64,000 bases of DNA, taken from contig JAOPGA020001102.1 in assembly GCA_026419775.2 (NCBI GenBank), positions 1-64,000 on the forward strand. Reading direction: 5' to 3'. Under the pieces are notes generated by a model. The model saw only the letters and a list, made by a program, of their open reading frames with translations. It did not search any database and was not told the DNA's origin. Both the position numbers and the translations under genes were made by a program. Below, one piece after another: positions 1 through 11,700 of the stretch. Every line of letters begins with the position of its first letter. The first letter of the stretch is position 1. The DNA comes from Acrasis kona (Eukaryota > Heterolobosea > Eutetramitea > Acrasida > Acrasidae).

Positions 1-3000
1 GTGGTGATACTTTTAGCCGTCTACATCTCTGGTAGTCTGCTCTATTCTCCTTATACAACAGATTACACCACCGTATATAAAAGTTCATTAAACATCAAAA
101 CTGGAACACTCAGTAATGGCATTAATTATGTGTACGTAAAAAATAAAGTACTACCTGGACGCTTCTCTACCTACTTGCACGTGAGCACAGGGAGTACAAA
201 CGAGGAGGAAAATGAACAAGGAATATCTCACATGGTGGAGCACATGGCTTTCGACAACTCGGTCGACTTCCCAGGAAGAGGCGGTGTATGGGGGCAAATT
301 GAAAAGAACAATGCAGGGTACTTCAACGCCTATACAAGTTTCCGCAGCACCGTCTACATGTTACTCGACGTGGCAGCCAGCACTGCATCAAAATCAGTAA
401 AAGATCAATTAACACAAACGTTAAAGATCATCTACAATCAAGTCAACGGAGCACGTTTCAAACAAGAGTACTTGGACATTGAGAAGGGAGCAGTCTTAGG
501 AGAGGACCGCATGAGAAAGAGCACCATGAGCAATGCAGTCCTCAAAGTACTCGAGAACCACGGAGGGTCAACGTGGAGGATCGGATCGCGTTTTCCCATC
601 GGTAAGGATCCCATCATTAGAAGCTGGTCGACCAACGACCTAACCACATACTACAACAAGTGGTACCACCCCAAACACATGACCTTCTACATGGTCGGTG
701 ACATTGATTTGGATCTAACCATCGTGGAAGCAGAACTAGGAAAGATCAAATCCGACATTACAAACGAAAAACCAGTCAACATGGACATTGGCAAGGCGAC
801 TCCAGAAAAGAAACTATTATACATTGATGGAGTGGATGGAGTGGATGGAATCATGATCAACACCATCATCACCAAGGAATATCAAGGATATCCACGTCAC
901 ACCGATTATTACAGAAAACAGATTGGAGACATCATGTTCACCATTGTTTATTCGTTCCAAGTCCTCAGTCGCCTGTTGAGCAGTTATCCAGACATGAGCA
1001 TCGACGACTTGACCAAGAGGAACGCAGCATGTGCAGTGGTCAACATGTACGCCCTCAACAGCACCATTTATGACTTTGCCATCTTGACCCCATCATCACC
1101 CACCATGGGTCCATCCGAAGGCACTTACAGACAGGACCTTACCATGGCCGTTCAAGAGATGAAGGGATTAGCAGACATGGGTCCCAACAATGTGATGCTG
1201 ATCGCCATCGCGTACGTACTATCGGCGACCTACCAATCGACTTATTACGTTCAAGGCCACGTGGATTCGAAGCTCATCATTCAACTACTTTTAAGCGACG
1301 AAGATCCATCACATACCTACCATGACGTCGAGGAGACCATCGAGATGAACGATCGATATTTACGATTCGGATTCGCCACTCACTTTCACGATCACGTCCA
1401 GGCACAAGCACAATTCGTACTGGATTCCTTCATTTCTACATTTGATGATTCTCATGCATCCATCTATCCCCATGTCATTCGCGACGATCCCGTCAGCACT
1501 GGAATTCTTATCGGTAAAAGCAACACGCCCGAGGGCATTCCCACGTTAGATCAAAAAACATTAACCAACATTATCATCAAGGCGGTCAAACAAGAACAAG
1601 TGATACCTAACGATGGAGTTGCTGGGTTGATCAGTCCCAGCGCGGGCGCTAATTTGTTACCCGTTATGAATTCCATCAACATTCAATCCATCCCCAAAGC
1701 ATTACTGCCCAAATCAGATTTACCGACGCCCACGCTGATCAATACTCGTTTGGATTTGGGAATCACCACTTATCAATTACTTAATGGAATCAAAATTAAT
1801 TTCAAAAATGTAAACGTGGAGAGAATGGAGAGCATGTACCCTGCCACTTCGCAGATTGAATTGGTTGCATTGGGCGGTAGGAATTCACAATCGCCTGATT
1901 TACAAGGTGCATGCGATTACGTGAACGAGAATCTAATCTCTGGATATACCTATTATTCGAGCAGTAACTTTGATGACGATGATTTGATTCATAGATGGGA
2001 TTCGAATGGAGCCACATTGATTCCGTTGCAATGCGATCAAGATTACATTTCCATGAATTTACAATTAGAATATGGATGTATTACTTATCCAGAACCTTAT
2101 CAATGTGATTTGATCAGTAGTAATTACTCCAATCAGTTCCAATCTCTGCGCATCGCCATGAATCCAAATTACAATTATTTGACCAATCAAAAAGTGGTCG
2201 AATCCTTCGAAAAGAACGAAGCCATTGTGGTGGAGGGTGATTTGATTTCGGTAGTTGGCGAAAAAATTCAAAATGTGATTCATGACATGGTCAAAAACAC
2301 AACAAATGCATACCGACCCACCACTGTAAAAGACCTAAAGTCACTAAATCCGCTCAATGTTCAGTATTGGGTTTCGAATCACTTTGATCCATTACGTTCC
2401 AGATTTGAATTGAATGTGATTGGTCACGTTAATGTGAATGCTGTATTGGAAGCTGCTCAACGATGGATAGGAACCATCGTGAACATACCAGAGCTACCTA
2501 CCAGAGGATACGATCCATATTCCTCTCTACACGTTGCTCATTTCGAAAAGGTCACTTTATCTTCTTCGGCGAACACTTCTCGTTCGTGTCAAGTGAGAGA
2601 TGAACCAGGAAGGGCGTTCGTAGGTATGATTTTACCTGCTCCTACTGTTTCGAATAACAATTGGTTGGAACATTCGTTCGTTCATGCTGGATTGTTGAAT
2701 ACTTTGATGTTTGATGTGATTAGGAGTCAACATGGTTATAGTTACTTTGTTAGCAGAGTTCCTTTTTATACCTACAGCGTGTTATTCCCGCGATTATCTG
2801 CTTATGCGTTGATATGGGGCACTGGCGACTACCCATCTAACTCTGTTGCGAACGATACGCTCAATACGCAATCTAGTTTTAATCTAGTGAATGGAGTAAT
2901 GAGCGAATCGATTCCTGCTGATATTTTTGAGAGAGCTAAGGATAGTTATTTGGGTAGTGTGAAGGCACAGTTGCAAGACCCAGTTGCTTGGTTGAGTTTG

Positions 3001-3207
3001 ATGAGAGGAATGAGCATTGCTGCACCTGCTTCGTGGGGTAAAGCTGACGGCGAGGTGATTAGGGGTGATTTGGATTTGGTGGGTGCCGTAACTCGTATGG
3101 ATTATCAACAGTGGAAGGATGTGTATGCTGAAGCCATGCATTCAAAGGATAGAGTGGATGGCAGAGTGGTGGTGGAGACTGTGACAGAAGCAATAAACAA
3201 GTGTTAG
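1..3207 (+). CDS. M16 (pitrilysin/insulinase-type) zinc metallopeptidase, 5'-truncated
   Basis: Open from the first base of the window to a TAG stop, 1068 codons, no intron seen. The true start lies upstream: the first codon is GTG and the frame is open at the edge. The inverted zinc motif HMVEH lies at residues 77-81 of this reading (H77, E80, H81). The expected third zinc ligand is a Glu about 79 residues later (E160, in a DIEKGAVLGE context). A second, non-catalytic M16-like half follows, with the usual pattern near residues 905-920 (TLMFDVIRSQHGYSY). The first visible residues are hydrophobic and could be a signal peptide or anchor, so a secretory or membrane location is plausible. By family it should cut peptides inside a closed chamber made of the two halves. 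It converges with CFAP45, with 23 bp between the stops. Confidence 0.85.
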   Translation: MVILLAVYISGSLLYSPYTTDYTTVYKSSLNIKTGTLSNGINYVYVKNKVLPGRFSTYLHVSTGSTNEEENEQGISHMVEHMAFDNSVDFPGRGGVWGQIEKNNAGYFNAYTSFRSTVYMLLDVAASTASKSVKDQLTQTLKIIYNQVNGARFKQEYLDIEKGAVLGEDRMRKSTMSNAVLKVLENHGGSTWRIGSRFPIGKDPIIRSWSTNDLTTYYNKWYHPKHMTFYMVGDIDLDLTIVEAELGKIKSDITNEKPVNMDIGKATPEKKLLYIDGVDGVDGIMINTIITKEYQGYPRHTDYYRKQIGDIMFTIVYSFQVLSRLLSSYPDMSIDDLTKRNAACAVVNMYALNSTIYDFAILTPSSPTMGPSEGTYRQDLTMAVQEMKGLADMGPNNVMLIAIAYVLSATYQSTYYVQGHVDSKLIIQLLLSDEDPSHTYHDVEETIEMNDRYLRFGFATHFHDHVQAQAQFVLDSFISTFDDSHASIYPHVIRDDPVSTGILIGKSNTPEGIPTLDQKTLTNIIIKAVKQEQVIPNDGVAGLISPSAGANLLPVMNSINIQSIPKALLPKSDLPTPTLINTRLDLGITTYQLLNGIKINFKNVNVERMESMYPATSQIELVALGGRNSQSPDLQGACDYVNENLISGYTYYSSSNFDDDDLIHRWDSNGATLIPLQCDQDYISMNLQLEYGCITYPEPYQCDLISSNYSNQFQSLRIAMNPNYNYLTNQKVVESFEKNEAIVVEGDLISVVGEKIQNVIHDMVKNTTNAYRPTTVKDLKSLNPLNVQYWVSNHFDPLRSRFELNVIGHVNVNAVLEAAQRWIGTIVNIPELPTRGYDPYSSLHVAHFEKVTLSSSANTSRSCQVRDEPGRAFVGMILPAPTVSNNNWLEHSFVHAGLLNTLMFDVIRSQHGYSYFVSRVPFYTYSVLFPRLSAYALIWGTGDYPSNSVANDTLNTQSSFNLVNGVMSESIPADIFERAKDSYLGSVKAQLQDPVAWLSLMRGMSIAAPASWGKADGEVIRGDLDLVGAVTRMDYQQWKDVYAEAMHSKDRVDGRVVVETVTEAINKC

Positions 3208-3230
3208 AGATTTTTATATATGTACATTTG

Positions 3231-4818
3231 TTACTTCTTTTTTTGAGCTGCCCTTAATGCTTCGGTAGAGTAGTCCTTCTTTTGTAAGTCTACTCTGTAT
3301 TTGGCTGGGATGCCGTTTGATTCTAGTTCGTGTAGCTTCTTCTTTCTGATGAGTTCAATCTTGGATGCTTCCTCTTCCTTCTTCTTTCGAAGTAGAGCAC
3401 CTTCCTCTAAATATTCTCTCCTCTTTTTATCTTCAATTTCTTTTGCCAAATCAATTTGTCTTCTAATATCTTCGGCATTATCTCGTCGCCTCCTGCGTTC
3501 CTCTTCTGCTCTCATCTTTTCAATATCTTCCTCTTGTTTTTGATGTTCAATGATGACTTCGAATTGTTCCCTCTCTTCTCTAGCTTGTTGAGCTATGACC
3601 GCTTCCTTTTCGCTCTTTTGCCGCATTCTAGTCTCGCTGAGGTCCTTGTTCATAGCTTGCTTCTTCTTCGCTTCGGTAGCGACCTGTTTTCTGTACTCTC
3701 TTTCGTATGATTCTTGTGCACGTTTGGCTCTTAAAGCATCCAATTCAGCTTGCTTATCTTGAGCCTTCTCCTGCATTGCTCTCAATCTCGCAATCTCTCG
3801 CTCCTTTTCTGCCTTTTGTTTCTTTTGTTCGTCAGCATACTCCTGTTCTCTTAATTCCTTTTCGAGTAGATATTCTGCAATGTTTCTCTCTTCGTCCCTC
3901 TCGGCTTGTTTGTTTGCACGTTTCAACTGTATCTGCTCAGCGTTGGCCAGAGCAACTTCCTCAAGTAACTTCTTGGTTGCAACTTTCTTTTGTTCGCTCT
4001 CTTTTCTGTCCTCTTCTTTCATTTTTTCAATATGGTCTAACATTGCTGCCTGATCTTGTTCCTTGAGTTCTAATTGCCTCATTCTCTCCCTCTCTCTGTC
4101 CAAGATTTGTTCTTGTATGATTTGTGCGCCCTTTCTTCGGTCCTCGATTCTTTTCCTCTCCCTCTCTTCATAAAGTTTCATTGCTTTCAATCTTTCCATT
4201 TCCATAATTTCGTCTTGACGTTTCTCTTCCTCATCTCGTTCGCGCTTTAATGCCTCCTTTTCCAATAGTTGTCTATCACGCACAGTAACGCACTGAGAGT
4301 ATAGCATCAAGCTGGTCATGTGTTTGACTTCATCTAAACCTTCGTCGATTTGAGGACACGGCAGATTCTAGTAATCTCTTCTCTTTATCCTCTTGTAAAA
4401 GTTCTATATCTGACTTTTTCCCCTCTCCATGCTTTCTTCTCTCTCTGTCAATTTGTATGATTTTTTCTTTTCGAAGCCTGGCTGCCTCAGCTAATTTCTC
4501 TTTCTTCTCTTTCTCTGAAATCTGAGCCTGCTTGGTGGAGACAAGTGAGTTTGCATTTCTCCTAATTTCGTCAAGTGTTGTTGAAGACACTACAACTGCG
4601 TCCGGTTGTTTTCTAACCATCTTCAAGTCGTTTTTTGTTACATATTTAACTCCTTCACTACTTTGCGTCCTCCTTGTTGGATTTCCAAACAAAGTCTCAT
4701 CGACAGTAGAAGCACCGCCAAGCTTTTTAAAAGAGGAAGTCTTGAAGCTTTTGACAGAACTTTTTCTGCTGTCTACGCTGTCTCTTCCAGTATTGAGTGG
4801 TGAGGTGACAGTTGCCAT
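3231..4818 (-). CDS. CFAP45: CFAP45 (CCDC19/NESG1) axonemal microtubule inner protein, with a frame break
   Basis: Two adjacent reading frames make one protein: 4818 to about 4340, then a second frame down to the TAA at 3231 (roughly 520 residues; human CFAP45 has 551). The second part is a continuous Arg/Glu/Lys-rich coiled coil carrying the near-invariant CFAP45 block EIARLRAMQEKAQD followed by DALRAKR, and ending in the family tail (LESNGIPAKYRV). The first part has the N-terminal VDETLFG motif. The frames join at about 4340-4348 by a one-base shift: the downstream frame reads EGLDEVKHMTSLML, matching the family. No GT-AG pair of usable length exists there, so this is a base-call error or a real frameshift, not an intron. 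CFAP45 lines the lumen of ciliary doublets, so its presence argues for a flagellated stage or ancestry. Confidence 0.88.
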
Positions 4819-5047
4819 TATTTAAAACGTAAAGTTGTAATGTTTACAATTATACTTGCCGCGCTAACGAAAATTCATGACAACAAAACTAGACTTCAAG
4901 CTAACAACTGTTATTCTGATATATTTAAAAATATAGCAGTCACAAAACATAACAGTTGGAGAATTGCAATTCACATACAATCTTTATATACAAGTTTGTT
5001 GAGTTTCCTTGTAACCTATTGTAAATAAACGTAGTCTTCTGAAGAAA

Positions 5048-5929
5048 ATGAATCATTCTGCGGACAGTCCATCTTTAAGATTAGAGTGGTGCAAGAATTA
5101 CAATCTTCACCGCAATAAGTTGAAGAAAACTTCCAGCTGTGTTGATGATAAACCACCAGAAAAATTTCCAAGTAAAGCTACCACACTCATTATCTAACTT
5201 ATGAAAGAGCGACACTATGTATCAAGAGATATATCTGTAACGTATAAAACTTTAAAGCCGTTAATTAAGGGTTCAGGAACAATTGTTCGCTCTCCCACCA
5301 AGAAAGAAGTAAACATGATGACCACGTTGCCAACAAATAAAATTGAGAATAAAAAAGTGTTTGAATCAGATGTTGTAGAGGAGGTAGAGGAAGTAGAAAA
5401 AAAGGTAGTTCAACCAAACAGTCCGAAGGAGGAAGTTGCGAAGGAACAAATTTATAACCCAACAACACCTGTAAAATATGAAAATGAATACCACCTCTAC
5501 CATGTTTCATCTAATCAATATTTACGTTTATCTGAGTCAGATTCTGCAGATTGCGAACATTCCACTACTTGCGACCCTGAAATAGGCACTTCTAGTAAAT
5601 TTAAAATAGTGAGAACTAGCGACAAGGATAGTGGTGAATCTAGTGTTACATCAGAGTCAGAATTTATGTTAATAAATGTCGAGACAACTAGCTATCTGGC
5701 AGTTAGCCAAGATGATCCATATGGAGAAAAAAAAGCTATATGTATCAAGGAAATTTCTCCATCATGCACCTGGAAATTGGTAGGCGGTCGAGGAAATGAA
5801 TTTAATACCGATATAGACCAGTTGTTAATATTGAATGTAGCCGGCGGGGCAAACCTTTTGTTTACTGACGAAGAGAAGCAAGTAAAATGTGGAGAAGACC
5901 CCCATAAATGGATATTGAAACGAGCATAA
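5048..5929 (+). CDS. Hypothetical protein, possibly beta-trefoil-like C-terminal part
   Basis: Start chosen at ATG 5048 (MNHSADSPSLRLEWCKNYN). A 36-nt intron at 5172-5207 (GTAAAG to GAAAG, with CTAAC inside) joins it in frame to the long second exon. An ATG at 5203 could otherwise be mistaken for the start. The protein is about 280 residues: a polar, Glu-rich linker (VVEEVEEVEKK) and then a folded-looking region from about residue 135. That region has short strand-like units such as YHLYHVSSNQYLRL, SEFMLINVETTSYLAV and CTWKLVGG, a spacing that recalls beta-trefoil (fascin/ricin-like) repeats. That fold is only an impression. There is no signal peptide or membrane segment. I do not recognise the gene. 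Confidence 0.6.
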
Positions 5930-5990
5930 ATACTGTCGACAATATAAATAATTAAATAGATGATTTGTAAAACACATTCGTCGTTTATTT

Positions 5991-6863
5991 TTAATATGGT
6001 GGGTACTGTCCGTAATTTGGTTGCTGTTGATATGTTTGTTGTTGATAGTTTGGTGCTGGTTGGTACTGTTCATAATTTGGTTGGATATTCACTGGATAAT
6101 TTGGTGCTGGTTGGTACTGTCCGTAATTTGGTTGTTGCATATTGACTGGGTGGTTTGGTTGGTAATTTGGTTGGAAATTTGGATTATAAGAAGGTGGTAC
6201 TGGAAGATTTTGCGGAGGATAACTCTGATATTGATTGTTGTGAGTTGGAGGGACAGGAGGAAGTTGTGTATATTGTGAAGAAACTTGTGTGGGTTGTTGG
6301 TGTTGGAAGTACTGATTTGTTTGCACGACATTGATTGGTGGTTGTTGTTGGAGGTGTGCTTGGGGAGGGTTGTCGTGCTGTACTGGCTGTTGTGGGTGGG
6401 TATGAACTGGAGGAGCTAGGCGGGTTGGTTGAGGGGCTTGAACTGGAATGTTAACGATACTACTGGGGGGCTTGGTCGTATTACTTTGAGAAAGGTTAAT
6501 TCCAAAATCTTCAGCATACAATTCAATCTGGACTTGACCATGCCTACAATTTGTTAATGTGATGGTGACTGCTTTTTTTGTCTTCAACTCTAAATCGTGG
6601 ATTGACAAAACACATTCGCCAAGAGGTTTATGCGTAGCCAGTACTTCGTAATCAAATACATGTATTTGCAATTGCTCTGTTCTTTGATCCTTTACATTGA
6701 AGAAAAAGCTTTCGTTATAAGTGGGATTTACAGTATTCGATTTATGCTTGCAAGTCTGTCTCTGTCCATTCAAAGTCAACACCACGAAAGGGTCAGGTAA
6801 TCTATTAAACGACTTCTTCTCTAGGTACAAACATCCAATAAGAGTTATTTTCAACCTCCCCAT
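5991..6863 (-). CDS. C2-domain protein with Pro/Gln/Asn/Tyr-rich tail
   Basis: 290 residues, single exon. Residues 1-120 form a C2 domain: MGRLKITLIGCLYL, the LPDPFVVLTLNGQ strand, NPTYNESFFF, and LQIHVFDYE. Several but not all of the acidic residues expected in the calcium loops are present (D24, D71), so calcium binding is uncertain. Residues from about 125 onward are a low-complexity tail of Pro, Gln, Asn and Tyr with tandem QPNYGQYQPAPNYP-like units. This architecture resembles small C2 proteins with prion-like or proline-rich tails that bind membranes and recruit partners. Its start lies 52 bp from the stop of CDC40, which is upstream in the same orientation. Confidence 0.75.
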   Translation of the reverse strand: MGRLKITLIGCLYLEKKSFNRLPDPFVVLTLNGQRQTCKHKSNTVNPTYNESFFFNVKDQRTEQLQIHVFDYEVLATHKPLGECVLSIHDLELKTKKAVTITLTNCRHGQVQIELYAEDFGINLSQSNTTKPPSSIVNIPVQAPQPTRLAPPVHTHPQQPVQHDNPPQAHLQQQPPINVVQTNQYFQHQQPTQVSSQYTQLPPVPPTHNNQYQSYPPQNLPVPPSYNPNFQPNYQPNHPVNMQQPNYGQYQPAPNYPVNIQPNYEQYQPAPNYQQQTYQQQPNYGQYPPY

Positions 6864-6915
6864 TTTCTAGTATATTTCAACGGAAAATCATTACAAAAGT
6901 GCTTACAAAGATATT

Positions 6916-8583
6916 TTATTCGAACAACTTGATCAGACCATCCCATCCACAAGTCAATACCTGACTCTTATGTATGGGATGCCATGTAGCACCAATACAA
7001 ACGTTATCGTGACACTTTATTGTTTTTAGTTTCTCCATGCTCTTCCAGTCCCAGAAATCTACATTACCCTGAGAATCACCCGACAAAACATAACGTGCGT
7101 CGTTAGAGAAGCCGCATTGGATCGCATAACCAGCAATAACGTGCCCGGTGAATTTCTTTGATTTGTGCTGCCTGAAGCCTTTCGAAGATTCATACACAAG
7201 AATGTTATTATCTAAACTTTGAGCCAACAACCATTTACCGTTTGGATGAGCAGCAACAAAAGGCATGGAATGCATGGTAGGATCGGCCACATACTTGACC
7301 TCTACCGGCAAACCATATTCCCAAACGCGCAAAGTCTTATCATCAGAAGATGTCACGAAACGACGATTATCGTCAATAAAAGTAATTGTATTAACTGCGC
7401 CCAAATGGCGGTTATATTTTTGTATAATTTTATTACTTCTAGAATCCCACGTATAAATCTTCTTGTTACTACAACCAATCAGCACTTCATTGTTCCTAGC
7501 AGGGTTCGGATGCACTTTGACAGCATAAGGAGTGCTGTGGTGGCTCAATGTATTGATGACCTTTCCAGTCTCCGTGTCCCACATTCTAACCAATTGATCG
7601 TATCCGGCGGTCGCAAACGTACCTCCATCCGGAGCGAAGCTACACTGTCTGATGGCTTTTGTGTGACCGCTATAAGTCATCACGCACTGACGGTGATTAT
7701 TAACGTCCCATATCTTTGCCAGTCCATCCATGGACGTCGATAAGAACAAATGGCCGTAACCAGGGAAGAATTCGATGCACGATACGCCTTTGGAATGACC
7801 TGTGAATGTGTGGATCCATTTTTTGGGCAATGCACATTTCGATTCCTTGTAATTGGAGATTGGTTTGATGAATGTAGGCGGAGAGATGAATGTGCGGTTC
7901 AAGTAATCTCTTTCTTCCAAAAGATGGAATTCCGAAGTTGCTTCTGGAATGCTCTTCTTTCCTTCTTCTTCGGGAGCTGGTTTGTTGTCTTGAATGATCT
8001 TTCTCTTCTTTGAGGCTACTTCTTCTTCAGCTAATCTCACGCGCTCCAACTTTTCTGCTTCTTGTTCGTCCTGCTCTAATAATTTGGTCTCTTCGTTTTC
8101 GTCAACTTCGACAAAGGCCTCTTCGGTGAATCCTTTCATTGCCTCTTCGTTGTCCTCCTCAATGTCGAACTTTGCCCACGGTCCCATGTACTCTGCGGCT
8201 TTTTTTCTTTTTAATTTGTTTTTTTTGCTCAACGCTCGTTGTTCATCTTCCTTATAAAACTGTCGGTCGAATGCGTATTTGTTGATGTGAAATGATTCGA
8301 TATATCCCGTTAAATTAGAGTTGGTACCTGTTCCTCCAATGCCCTCGTGAATTGTATTCGTCCCTTTGTGGGGATTTTCTGGGCCTATCATTGGGCAATA
8401 TAAATCTTCGATTTTTGCATTGTACTCTATATGTGACGTATAGGGGTTCACCAGAAGTGAATCATTGATTCGACGATCCGATATTACGACATTCGGCGCT
8501 ATATTGACCAACGCTGTTGATGTAGGAGCCGCTGGTTGTTCTGTTTGCTGGTCATCATCGCCATACTGTCCTAACAAGTCCAT
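6916..8583 (-). CDS. CDC40: Pre-mRNA-processing factor 17 (CDC40/Prp17), WD40
   Basis: 555 residues, one exon, close to the human length of 579. The N-terminal region has the family signature YMGPWAKFDIEEDNEE (around residue 130), an acidic/basic linker, and LNRTFISPPTF. From about residue 250 there are seven WD40 blades beginning KKWIHTFTGHSKGVSCIEFF, with conserved WD dipeptides in several blades (KIWDV, RMWDT, TWDSR, FWDWK). Prp17 joins the spliceosome for the second catalytic step, docking of the 3' splice site, so it is nuclear. That role is of interest in a genome of such short introns, but the protein itself looks ordinary. Confidence 0.93.
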   Translation of the reverse strand: MDLLGQYGDDDQQTEQPAAPTSTALVNIAPNVVISDRRINDSLLVNPYTSHIEYNAKIEDLYCPMIGPENPHKGTNTIHEGIGGTGTNSNLTGYIESFHINKYAFDRQFYKEDEQRALSKKNKLKRKKAAEYMGPWAKFDIEEDNEEAMKGFTEEAFVEVDENEETKLLEQDEQEAEKLERVRLAEEEVASKKRKIIQDNKPAPEEEGKKSIPEATSEFHLLEERDYLNRTFISPPTFIKPISNYKESKCALPKKWIHTFTGHSKGVSCIEFFPGYGHLFLSTSMDGLAKIWDVNNHRQCVMTYSGHTKAIRQCSFAPDGGTFATAGYDQLVRMWDTETGKVINTLSHHSTPYAVKVHPNPARNNEVLIGCSNKKIYTWDSRSNKIIQKYNRHLGAVNTITFIDDNRRFVTSSDDKTLRVWEYGLPVEVKYVADPTMHSMPFVAAHPNGKWLLAQSLDNNILVYESSKGFRQHKSKKFTGHVIAGYAIQCGFSNDARYVLSGDSQGNVDFWDWKSMEKLKTIKCHDNVCIGATWHPIHKSQVLTCGWDGLIKLFE

Positions 8584-8722
8584 CGTTCAATATTCTGAGT
8601 GAGGTTGTCACGGTTACAAAAAAACAAGAAGTGACACCAACCCGAAACATGCAAAGAAACAATCTCAACAACCAGTAATTTTGAGAGATACGAAATAACG
8701 CAGTTGAACAAAAAAAGTTTAT

Positions 8723-11700
8723 TTAGATAGATACGGACACTTGAAGATTTTGTGGATGGAAGAATGGGAATTCGTGTTTTCTTTCTTTGTTCCTGTCATC
8801 AACTCTGTCTTCATACTTGATTAACTCTTGTCTGAACTTCTTATATACTTTAATCTGATCCTCGTCTTGACCAAACAAGTGAGTCCAGTCATCCTTCAAC
8901 ATTGGCATTCTGAAACCAGTCAATAATGTCAAGGCCATTAGTTGCGTGAAAGTTTGAACGTTTTGAATTTCTGTTCCTGTTTCCAACTTGCAACCTATGA
9001 ATGTGGGGTTGCATGCCAAGTCGGCCACTTGACCTACAAGTTCATGCTTGGCGCTTCCATTCACAATTAATTGTGCAATGACTTCAATCAGTTTCTTTTC
9101 GCTGTTAATGCTGACCTTCAAGTCCTCCTCCAATGATTTAATAAAGTCGGTTGACTCAGTGAAGAGTGTTGGGTAGAGCTCAAAGTACTCTTTCACGTAG
9201 GTGTGAATAACGTTGTAGAATTCGTTTGCGTCCTTCCAGATTGGATAATCTTTATCATCCATATCCCTCATTGATTCGTGGATAAAGTCTGGTAGAATTT
9301 TAAATTCGTATTGGTTGACCACTGCCTCGCAGACTTGCAGGAAAGTATCGTAGTCGAATGCCCACATGCGGTGCACAAATCCCTTCTTGTTGACAAGTGC
9401 CAATGATGCATTCTTGTTGACAGTTACGGTGTGGTATGTAAATGGTTTTAAGAATGGTTTCAAGGGGCTGGTTAGCTCCAAGCAGTGTTGGGCGGCCTTG
9501 GCGAAAGCGTTGGCTTCAGTGAGATGGGTCACCATCAAATGATCTTTGACAGTAACGATCATGAAGAATGTAGACTTCCACACCCATTTTGCGTGTCTCC
9601 AAGAGGGGTCGTTAGGTTTCACCAATCTCTTCTCATAACACCAGTAAATGGCCTTGATCTTGTATTCTTCATCAAAATAGGCTGCAGCACCGTAGCGTTC
9701 GAATGAATCGCGAACTGGCAAAGTGCTAACATCAACGTCACCAACGTGAATGGCGTCATTGACGTATGCGAAAGACTCTCCGTCGGTAAACTCTCCATCC
9801 AAGTCCTTATCGAACTTCCTTGTGTAGAAGCAGGGCATTGCAAAGAATGCTAAACGGCTCATAACATCATCAGATTCAAGCTCTTTGTATTCTACTAAAG
9901 GCAATGGTAATCCAGCTCCAAAGTTCTTGTGCATCCACAACAAAGCTTGGTCCACTCCAGCCCATTGGAAGTCCAAATCGTTTATTCCAAAAGCTTTGGA
10001 GTTTATCAATTCTCTTAAAAGGAATTTTGAGGTGGGATCGCCGTCAGGGTAGTCTTCATCAACAACTGGGATGATAACTCCGGATTCAAGTCTTACAAGC
10101 GATTGGTCAACTTTTCTTAACGGGACGTACATTTCGATTGCACGAGGGAAGCTGTTAGGAAGTCCACCAACCAAATCCATCATAATAGTGGTGTAACCAT
10201 CGAGCATACTTCTGTAGCGAGCATACATGGTTGGGTCAGTGCTTTGCCTCATGTAAATGTACTTTTCAGTAGGTTTGAATCTGTCCGCGAGGTACTTGAC
10301 AACATTTAAAGAAAAATCTTTAATGTCGCAATGTGTGTTGCGCTCAATAGCATCGAATGTCAATAACTTATCCAAATTATCTCTTTTGATGTTGAAGACG
10401 TATGGTTCATGGAAGACCTCAGGGTCACGATTTGCACACGCAATGAAAGCATGAAGGGGAGTATTGTTGCGTAAATTTGACAGGTGCACTAACATCTTGT
10501 CGCTATCGACAAGTCCTCTTGAGACAGTCGGTGCGTCGCTTCCCAACCTTGCAGTTTCCAAGATAAAACTGATTGGGTCCTCATCATAAAGCACCAAATT
10601 CTGTTCTGGATTCAAATACAAACGGTCAACAACAGAAACACACAACCTCGTACAAGTGGACAAGAATAAAGAAAAGAACAGAGTTAACAGGCGAAGTTCT
10701 TCCTTCTCATTAGAAATTTCGCTGTTATCGATAAAGTCATTAATTGCTTTGGAGTTTGGATTTCCATATCTCTTCCATAATGCTCTTCTCATTACATCAA
10801 GCGAGCTGATAGCCTTTGTTTCTGAACTGTAACCAGACAAGAGGTTCCACCAATCAGGATGGAACAAACTACGGTTCTGAATGAAACTTGTGTATGTGAG
10901 AGACTCTTCTGCAGTGAATTGGCCCTTGGTAGTCAAATAGTAGAACAAATCACCAACGCATGTGATCAAATCTTGTTCGCTAATTCTGTAATGCTTGTTT
11001 GGTTGGAGGAATCGATCCAGATACTTTCTGTCCTCAGTGTTGTCTTCTCTATCGTTGAGTCCCTTTGATTGGTCGGTAATGTTCTTCATTAGTTTTTGAA
11101 TTCGGTCTTTATCGGAGGCAGGATCGCTTTCGCAGTACTTTATGAGAGATGATGAAACACTCCAACCAACATACTCTGCTGTGATTTTTTCGCTACTTTC
11201 TAACAACCACTTGACACCTTTGTAACTCGCGACAGCCATTCCATCACCGAAAGGGAAGAAGGTCCTTTCGTTAGCGTCATTGGGCAGGTGATCACCATCT
11301 TGATTCAACCTATTAATGCCGGTTAGGTATCGCTCTTGATTATTGTTGCGGAAAGTGTAGGATAGTAAAGTGTGGAATTGTAGGGCATATGATTGAATTC
11401 TTTGTAGCAGAGATGGTGGGGAGTTGTCCTTACTAGTGAGTATTTTTACCCTCTCTTTTATAATGTAGGGCTCCACGATCATGGGTGCAAGGTATCGTGT
11501 CAACAGAGCACGTATTTTCTTCTTTGGGTGAATACCGAAGTCAAACACAATGAATAGAGCGTACAAGAGCTCCGTGATTATCAAGAAGATAATATTATTG
11601 GAGGAATCCCCCCACCTTAACATGCCCACAAGGTTGATGGTGATGAACGATGGAATGTAGAACAATACTGCTAGGATCACACCTACAAGTCGAACGACTT

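Noticed and set aside
3301-4066. Plus-strand frames opposite CFAP45 and similar long frames opposite other genes
   Set aside because: They are shadows of the charged coiled-coil and other coding sequence on the opposite strand, with Ser/Leu/Phe-rich nonsense composition.
4329-4349. A 20-26-nt micro-intron in CFAP45
   Set aside because: Each GT-AG pair there gives a stop or the wrong frame after joining, and all other introns here are 33 nt or longer.
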